35,096 nucleotides of DNA. It comes from Desulfosporosinus sp. BRH_c37. Lineage in GTDB: Bacteria; Bacillota; Desulfitobacteriia; Desulfitobacteriales; Desulfitobacteriaceae. This document shows, piece after piece, positions 30,883 to 35,096 of the stretch; the first letter of the stretch is position 1; each line of letters begins with the position of its first letter. The stretch spans positions 1-35,096 of the forward strand of contig LOEW01000223.1 of the NCBI GenBank assembly GCA_001516045.1, read 5' to 3'. The position numbers and the translations under genes are program-made. Under the pieces are notes generated by a model that saw only the letters and a program-made list of their open reading frames with translations, was not told the DNA's origin and searched no databases.

Positions 30883-30930
30883 AAGAGCTCCCTCGATCAC
30901 ACGATGAAGTGACGAAGGGCTCTTTCTTTT
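30883..30930 (+). terminator. Terminator of the yicC-metK operon
   Basis: AAGAGC-CCTCG on the left pairs with CGAAGGGCTCTT on the right with an inner TCAC/GTGA stem and is followed by TCTTTTT. It is a long, strong hairpin directly after the repeat. Confidence 0.75.
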
Positions 30931-31276
30931 TAATATCTTAGGCGACTTTATATCCTTAATCTCGGAGGTCTTTTGAACGACTTCGATGGTCCCTTCCTGT
31001 CATCCATGTTACAGGGACATTCGTCCTAATCCATACTGCAGGAGTATGCGTAATGAGTTGCAGTGTGGCGATAAGCTCGTCTACTTATCGTCATGACCAG
31101 CGCATTGACAAGAAGTAGATGAATTAGGTATTATAAACCTTAATGAGTATATGTTCTCCAAGCAGAAAGTTGGTATAAGCTTGTTATTGGAAATTAGCAA
31201 GAAACGAGTGGGCTTGCTCTGTGGAACGTCAAAGGTTTCTAGGTGAAGAAATTAATTAGCAGAAAGGATCGGGATA
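30931..31276. other. Gene-free interval before paaK
   Basis: No ORF. Contains overlapping hairpins GTCCCT/AGGGAC and CCTGT/ACAGG (about 30988-31020), then the double-hairpin repeat at 31031-31092. The paaK promoter was not identified with confidence. Confidence 0.5.
31031..31092. repeat. Double-hairpin repeat, copy 1
   Basis: 62-base unit with CCATACTGCA/TGCAGTGTGG (one T-G wobble) followed by CGATAAG/CTTATCG. About 57 of 62 bases match the unit at 33122-33183 in the same orientation. Confidence 0.7.
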
Positions 31277-32524
31277 ATGGAACAACAATTGTTGAAGGGT
31301 CTCCGTGATACGGTAGAGAGTGTATTACATATTCCATACTATCAAGAGCGCTTTGCAGCGGTAGGAATAAATCAAGCAGAGGATATTCATTCAATTCAGG
31401 ATTTCCAGCGTCTTCCCCTAACCACGAAAGAGGATTTGCGCAAAAATTATCCTTTTGGGCTTTTTTCCGAACCTATGGAGAATATTGTTCGTCTTCATGC
31501 CTCCTCAGGAACTACGGGCAAGCCGACAGTCGTGGGATATACTAGAAAAGATATTGAGCTCTGGGCAAAGATCTTGGCCAAAGAACTTGCTCGATTAGGT
31601 GTAACCAAGCAGGACGTCGTTCAGATCGCTTACGGATACGGCTTATTTACAGGAGGGATGGGGTTACACTATGGTTGTGAAGAGCTAGGTGCTGTAGTCG
31701 TTCCCATATCTGGAGGAAATACAGCGCGTCAGCTCATGCTGATGAGAGATTTTGGTACGACTGTATTGGCATGTACGCCCTCCTATGCGATGTTTTTAGC
31801 GGAGAGTCTAGAGGAATCAGGTATTGCTCGAGAAGAACTAAAACTGAGAATCGGTGTTTTCGGTGCAGAGCCATGGTCAGAAGGAATGCGAGAGCAAATC
31901 GAAGCTCGCCTTGGTATTAAAGCGTATGATATTTATGGGTTAAGCGAAACCATGGGACCGGGTGTTGCTTTGGAATGTCCTGCTCAGCAGGGATTACATA
32001 TTGACGAACATTTTTATCCGGAAATTTTAGACTCAGAAGGAAATCCTCTACCTGTAGGCGAACGAGGGGAGTTAGTCCTCACTAGTTTGCAAAAAAAGGG
32101 GTTTCCAGTTTTACGCTATCGAACCAAAGATTTGACGGCCTTGCATTATGGTACGTGTTCCTGCGGACAGGTCGGCTGGACAATGAAACGCGTCTCGGCT
32201 CGTGTAGACGATATGTTAATCATTCGAGGGGTTAATGTCTTTCCCAGTCAAATTGAAGAGGCGATTCTTTCCTTGGGAGGGTTTGAACCTCATTATCTGA
32301 TCGTTGTTTACCGAGTGGGTAACTTGGATCAACTAGAAGTTCAGGTGGAAGTCAATGAAACTAGTTTCTTTGATGAGGTAAGAGAGTTGGAAGGACGCCA
32401 AGAACGACTTAAGCAAAAAATCGAAGACATCCTGGGAATCTCTGTAAGAATTCGTCTGGTAGAACCGAAAAGCATACCACGGAGTGAAGGGAAAGCCGTT
32501 CGAGTTATCGATAAACGCAAGTAG
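31277..32524 (+). CDS. Phenylacetate-CoA ligase family AMP-forming enzyme
   Basis: 415-aa acyl-adenylate ligase of the PaaK type. The AMP-binding P-loop SSGTTGKPTV is at about 76-85, later YGLSETMGPG, and the aryl-CoA ligase C-terminal motif VDDMLIIRGVNVFPSQIE. It joins an aryl acid, probably phenylacetate or indoleacetate, to CoA using ATP. It lacks the first 15-20 residues usual for the family, and an in-frame stop lies just upstream of ATG 31277, so the short form is real. AAGGA precedes the start. It is coupled with the ACT-domain gene 15 bases downstream, as seen in clusters that degrade aromatic amino acids through indolepyruvate ferredoxin oxidoreductase. Confidence 0.88.
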   Translation: MEQQLLKGLRDTVESVLHIPYYQERFAAVGINQAEDIHSIQDFQRLPLTTKEDLRKNYPFGLFSEPMENIVRLHASSGTTGKPTVVGYTRKDIELWAKILAKELARLGVTKQDVVQIAYGYGLFTGGMGLHYGCEELGAVVVPISGGNTARQLMLMRDFGTTVLACTPSYAMFLAESLEESGIAREELKLRIGVFGAEPWSEGMREQIEARLGIKAYDIYGLSETMGPGVALECPAQQGLHIDEHFYPEILDSEGNPLPVGERGELVLTSLQKKGFPVLRYRTKDLTALHYGTCSCGQVGWTMKRVSARVDDMLIIRGVNVFPSQIEEAILSLGGFEPHYLIVVYRVGNLDQLEVQVEVNETSFFDEVRELEGRQERLKQKIEDILGISVRIRLVEPKSIPRSEGKAVRVIDKRK

Positions 32525-32539
32525 AGGAGGCTAAAAACA

Positions 32540-32941
32540 ATGTTGCAATTATCAATTTTTCTCGAAAATGCGAAAGGACGGTTGGCCGAGGTAATAAGTC
32601 TTCTCGCAGAATTGAATGTAAATTTGCGGGCTCTTTCGTTGGCGGATACCAAGGATTATGGGGTGTTACGAATAATTGTGGACGAACCTGAGGTTACTGC
32701 GGAAAAATTGCGTGAACGAAAAGTCGTAGTCTCCTTAACACCAGTCTGGGTAATCAAGGTTCCAGATCGTGCAGGTGGACTAGCAGAAGTACTCAATCAA
32801 CTTGTCAAACAGGACGTTGTCGTGGAGTACATGTATGCTTTTGTCGAAAAGGAGCATCAACAGGCCCAAGTTGTACTTAGGGTCCAGGACAAGGATATTA
32901 TGGAGAGGGCGATGAAGGAGCTAAGCTTGCCTTGCCTGTAA
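32540..32941 (+). CDS. Double ACT-domain regulatory protein
   Basis: 133 aa with two ACT domains: first about residues 1-66 (LSIFLENAKGRLAEVISLLAE), second about 69-130 (VIKVPDRAGGLAEVLNQLVK). Such proteins bind amino acids and often follow a paaK-type ligase gene, where they may sense an aromatic amino acid. AGGAGG lies nine bases before the ATG. It is the last recognisable gene before a repeat-rich zone. Confidence 0.85.
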   Translation: MLQLSIFLENAKGRLAEVISLLAELNVNLRALSLADTKDYGVLRIIVDEPEVTAEKLRERKVVVSLTPVWVIKVPDRAGGLAEVLNQLVKQDVVVEYMYAFVEKEHQQAQVVLRVQDKDIMERAMKELSLPCL

Positions 32942-32973
32942 AGTAGCGAGGAAGCTTCTTAGCACGTTCGCAT

Positions 32974-33046
32974 ATCCTACGCCGGTAAGTATTCCTCTAG
33001 GGATCACGGCTTCGGCGATACTCTCCACTGGAGACTATCGTGATCC
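32974..33046. repeat. Inverted copy of the repeat core near metK
   Basis: On the minus strand CTCCAGTGGAG, GCCGAAGC and ACTTACCGGCGTAGGAT follow one another as they do at 30721-30778 on the plus strand, with 16-18 bases between blocks; the last 17 bases match exactly. GGATCACG (33001-33008) and CGTGATCC (33039-33046) close the unit as a hairpin. Confidence 0.65.
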
Positions 33047-33121
33047 ATTGCTATTCGCTTGTCGATAAGGCTAAAACGCAAACCTCAGGGCTGTTCTGCA
33101 TGTGGTCGCTCCATGCCAAAT

Positions 33122-33183
33122 CCACACTGCAGGAGTATGCGCAATGAGTTGCAGTGTGGCGATAAGCTCGTCCGCTTATCGTC
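33122..33183. repeat. Double-hairpin repeat, copy 2
   Basis: CCACACTGCA pairs perfectly with TGCAGTGTGG, then CGATAAGC with GCTTATCG. TGCCAA (33114-33119) and TTGGCA (33184-33189) form an outer stem. The same unit occurs at 31031-31092. Confidence 0.7.
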
Positions 33184-33370
33184 TTGGCACCGCGACATCA
33201 GTCCATCCTTGGACAAGTCCCAACGCGTTTCTTCACGCCTTATCGTCTGCGCTCATTGACGCAATTCCTCTCTCCATGCTCACTAAGCTAAGACACTTCC
33301 TCTGGCTTGGGTGGAGATGGGAGTGGGAACGATGAGCCGCAATTCGGACGCAAGTTGAACTTAATTAGAA

Positions 33371-33406
33371 AAATCGCCTAAAATCAACGCTGGTTTTAGG
33401 CGATTT
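33371..33406. terminator. Strong hairpin, likely bidirectional terminator
   Basis: AAATCGCCTAAAA (33371-33383) and TTTTAGGCGATTT (33394-33406) form a perfect 13-base stem with a ten-base loop, A-rich before and T-rich after. Confidence 0.65.
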
Positions 33407-33429
33407 CTGTTGAAAGAAAGTTATAATCA

Positions 33430-33620
33430 TGGCAGGGGGCATTTATGTTTAGAGTTTGCTTACCCATTCAACTTTCGTGTGCTTTCTTTCCGTAGACACG
33501 CTCATAGGCCTTGCAATAGCCTTTCAGGGCGTTACCCCATCATTTGACTTTTCGAGATGTTAGTTTTCTCGGTATTGCTACCAATGCCTAGGCTGTTATC
33601 GTCCTAGAAACGTGTCGCAC
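33430..33620 (-). ncRNA. Structured RNA, possibly a 5' fragment of a group II intron
   Basis: On the minus strand the segment starts with GTGCGAC, the hallmark 5' end of bacterial group II introns (33620-33614), and continues with many short complementary pairs: GGTA/TACC, GAGA/TCTC, GGGG/CCCT, GCGTGTC/CACACG. No reverse transcriptase or domain V follows, so at most a remnant is present. The assignment rests on pattern only. Confidence 0.35.
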
Positions 33621-33724
33621 CCTCATAAATCTCTAGAAGTTAGGCGACGTGCCGTTCGACCCAAGATTTCTGCTTAAATAATCTAGTTTCCTTCTAACTA
33701 CTGTTAAATGGACATACTAATTAT

Positions 33725-33753
33725 TGAACAAGCCTATTGAAGGTGGTATGATA
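33725..33753 (+). promoter_or_regulatory. Predicted sigma-A promoter of the toxin pseudogene
   Basis: TTGAAC (33725-33730) and TATGAT (33748-33753) are 17 bases apart. Because the -10 hexamer reaches 33753, an ATG there cannot be the start codon; the ATG at 33810 is. Confidence 0.65.
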
Positions 33754-33809
33754 TGGATAATGAGGATAGGGGTAATCGTATTGCACACAATGAGGAGGAG
33801 GAAAATAAT

Positions 33810-34147
33810 ATGCCTTCAACTGCAAAGAAGAAGCCTCAAGATCATATTTTTTTCGAAGATAATCCCTCTGAGTTCAAAATAAGGCCCATCCTTATAATAG
33901 AAGTTGACCCTGATTCCGCACTGTTTACAATCGCTGAAATAACAAGTTCTCAGCCAAAGATTCCTCCTACGTACCATGACCGGTTTAAGGAACCAACTGG
34001 CGTCGAGCTGGATTGACTGAACCGTCATATGTAAAAACTCATAAGATATTTCGCATTGAGCAGGACAAGCTCTTAGAGTTTGTGGGTGAAATTCTAGGCC
34101 GCGATTTTGATAGAATTATTGCCCGAATAATTGAAGCAAATAGTTGA
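33810..34147 (+). pseudogene. PemK/MazF-like toxin gene, frameshifted
   Basis: The first frame (33810-34016) encodes MPSTAKKKPQDHIFFEDNPS, then KIRPILIIEVDP and TIAEITSSQPKIPPTYHDRF before a stop after GVELD. A second frame directly continues the same family with EPSYVKTHKIFRI and FVGEILGRDFDRIIARIIE to a stop at 34145-34147. Together they look like a PemK/MazF-family endoribonuclease split by a small deletion. The N-terminal strand also seems short by about five residues around IFF. GAGGAGGAGG precedes the ATG and a terminator follows, so the locus kept its signals. No antitoxin gene is next to it. Confidence 0.55.
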
Positions 34148-34151
34148 GCTG

Positions 34152-34180
34152 AACCTCCTGTGTGGAGGTTTTTATTTTTT
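34152..34180 (+). terminator. Rho-independent terminator after the toxin pseudogene
   Basis: AACCTCC (34152-34158) pairs with GGAGGTT (34164-34170) around a five-base loop, followed by TTTATTTTTT. Confidence 0.85.
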
Positions 34181-34236
34181 CCCCAGCTTAATAGAACTAC
34201 TTGCAACGGGCATGTCGACTAACGTCCCGCGTATTC

Positions 34237-34277
34237 CCGAAGTCTGGTTATTATATTCATATTATCTCAGATTTCGG
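34237..34277. repeat. Inverted repeat upstream of the recombinase
   Basis: CCGAAGTCTG (34237-34246) and CAGATTTCGG (34268-34277) form a ten-base stem with one wobble; GATATC-centred ATGATATCAT lies at 34342-34351. The interval 34181-34393 has no gene and may hold the left end of the mobile element that carries the recombinase. Confidence 0.45.
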
Positions 34278-34393
34278 TAATTCGCTGTTGTACTAAACCG
34301 CTGCGCGGTGGCTTTTTGGATGCCCTAATTTATTAAGTTTCATGATATCATCTTTTCAGTTTAATTCTATTTAATTTGAAAGGATGATTTTTT

Positions 34394-35096
34394 ATGTCTC
34401 AACATTCCCAAACTCTGTCATCTCATCTTCAAACTATGAAGTTCGAGATGGAACTTCGAGGCTATTCTCCACAAACTCAGAGCCATTATCTCTGTCATCT
34501 AAGGCAACTTGAAAAGTACTCTAATAAGCCTGCAACTCTAGTCTCCACTGATGAACTCAAACAATTTCTATATCATCGTATTAAATCCGGTATTAGTTAC
34601 AGTAACGTCAATATTTCTTGCAACGCGTTCAAACTCTTTTTCAATAAGGTTCTCAGCTATAACTGGTCCGACGACGTTATTATCCGTCCCAAACGGCCTA
34701 AAGCTCTTCCTCATGTTCTTTCTAAAGACGAGATTCTTTCCATTATCGATCAGGTTCTTAATCTCAAACATAAAACGATTCTCTTGACAACGTATTCTTC
34801 AGGCCTTCGTATTAGCGAAACGCTTAATCTCCGCATCTCAGATATTGATTCAAAGAATATGTTGATCCGAGTTAATCATGGCAAAGGTACCAAGGATCGT
34901 TTGACACTTCTATCTCATGAAAACCTTAAAATACTCAGGCTCTACTGGAAACTTTACAGACCCACCGACTTGCTTTTCCCTGGTCTTGTTGAAGGTAAAC
35001 CCATCGCTGCCAGAAATATTCAACACATCTTTCAAGTGGCTAAAGACAAGGTCGGCATTACCAAACCTGCCACAGTTCATACGCTTCGTCATAGCT
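34394..35096 (+). CDS. Tyrosine recombinase/integrase, cut by the window end
   Basis: The frame is open from ATG 34394 to the window edge (234 codons). The N-terminal SAM-like DNA-binding domain (about 10-90) includes MELRGYSPQTQSHYLCHLRQ. The catalytic domain starts near residue 100, with box I SSGLRISETLNL (first catalytic Arg), the Lys of NHGKGTKDR and box II HTLRHS (His and Arg) at the very end. The active-site Tyr would lie beyond the window. AAGGATG lies about nine bases before the ATG. The type resembles integrases found next to IS91-like transposases or in small mobile units; the element itself cannot be seen in full. Confidence 0.85.
   Translation, partial: MSQHSQTLSSHLQTMKFEMELRGYSPQTQSHYLCHLRQLEKYSNKPATLVSTDELKQFLYHRIKSGISYSNVNISCNAFKLFFNKVLSYNWSDDVIIRPKRPKALPHVLSKDEILSIIDQVLNLKHKTILLTTYSSGLRISETLNLRISDIDSKNMLIRVNHGKGTKDRLTLLSHENLKILRLYWKLYRPTDLLFPGLVEGKPIAARNIQHIFQVAKDKVGITKPATVHTLRHS

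Noticed and set aside
30661..30912. About 80-codon frames on both strands within the long repeat
   Set aside because: They lie wholly in repeat DNA, have no clear ribosome binding site and match no family I recognise.
33059..33335. Two frames of 66 and 77 codons after the ACT gene
   Set aside because: They run through the double-hairpin repeat in different frames without a ribosome binding site; the repeat explains the open frames.
33753..33809. Upstream ATG of the PemK/MazF-like gene
   Set aside because: It coincides with the -10 hexamer of the predicted promoter; the ATG at 33810 has the GAGGAGGAGG site.

Overview
The window reads as a low-to-mid G+C, anaerobic, spore-forming Firmicute of the Peptococcaceae type (Desulfosporosinus/Desulfitobacterium-like). 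The reasons are strong Firmicute ribosome binding sites with several TTG/GTG starts, a LysM-GH18 spore-cortex-type hydrolase, the Bacillus-like block rqcH / Ca2+-ATPase / yicC / remA / gmk / rpoZ / coaBC, an iron-only-hydrogenase-like sensor kinase, a family I CoA-transferase and a paaK/ACT pair. The genus is an inference; no rRNA gene is present.

Layout. 1-2.7 kb: end of a CoA-transferase beta subunit, a LysM-GH18 hydrolase and, convergent, a PsiE-family membrane protein that probably starts at a non-canonical ATT. 2.8-7.7 kb: rqcH (minus) and a divergent Ca2+-type P-type ATPase, with heptanucleotide repeat arrays on both sides of the ATPase gene. 8.0-8.6 kb: a yefM-yoeB toxin-antitoxin pair with a textbook double TGTACA operator. 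8.9-11.5 kb: a MalT-like regulator. 11.8-17.5 kb: a signalling cluster of a stand-alone receiver, a small membrane protein, a GAF-CPBP membrane protein, a cysteine-rich membrane protein and a ferredoxin/hydrogenase-like hybrid histidine kinase. 17.7-18.5 kb: dapF, whose ribosome binding site and start codon lie in a predicted hairpin. 18.75-25.7 kb: two CBS-domain genes on the minus strand behind a very good sigma-54 promoter, divergent from an NtrB/NtrC-like two-component pair, which is followed by a TauE/SafE permease operon with a TIGR02186-like membrane protein. 26.2-30.6 kb: the housekeeping run yicC-remA-gmk-rpoZ-coaBC-metK. 31.3-32.9 kb: paaK and an ACT-domain gene, bracketed by interspersed palindromic repeats. 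33-35 kb: a repeat-rich mobile-DNA zone with a possible group II intron fragment, a frameshifted PemK/MazF-like toxin gene and the start of a tyrosine recombinase cut by the window end.

How it fits together. In Bacillus the order yloA(rqcH)-yloB(ATPase)-yloC(yicC)-remA-gmk-rpoZ-coaBC is continuous. Here about 18.5 kb of mostly regulatory and accessory genes lies between the ATPase and yicC. That interval holds the two most interesting systems: (i) the hydrogenase-like hybrid kinase with its GAF-CPBP and Cys-rich membrane partners, which looks like a redox or H2-related signalling unit; and (ii) the NtrC-type activator with a divergent sigma-54-driven CBS operon and a downstream TauE/TIGR02186 export module, plausibly linked to sulfur oxyanion handling. 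No CRISPR array, tRNA or rRNA was seen.
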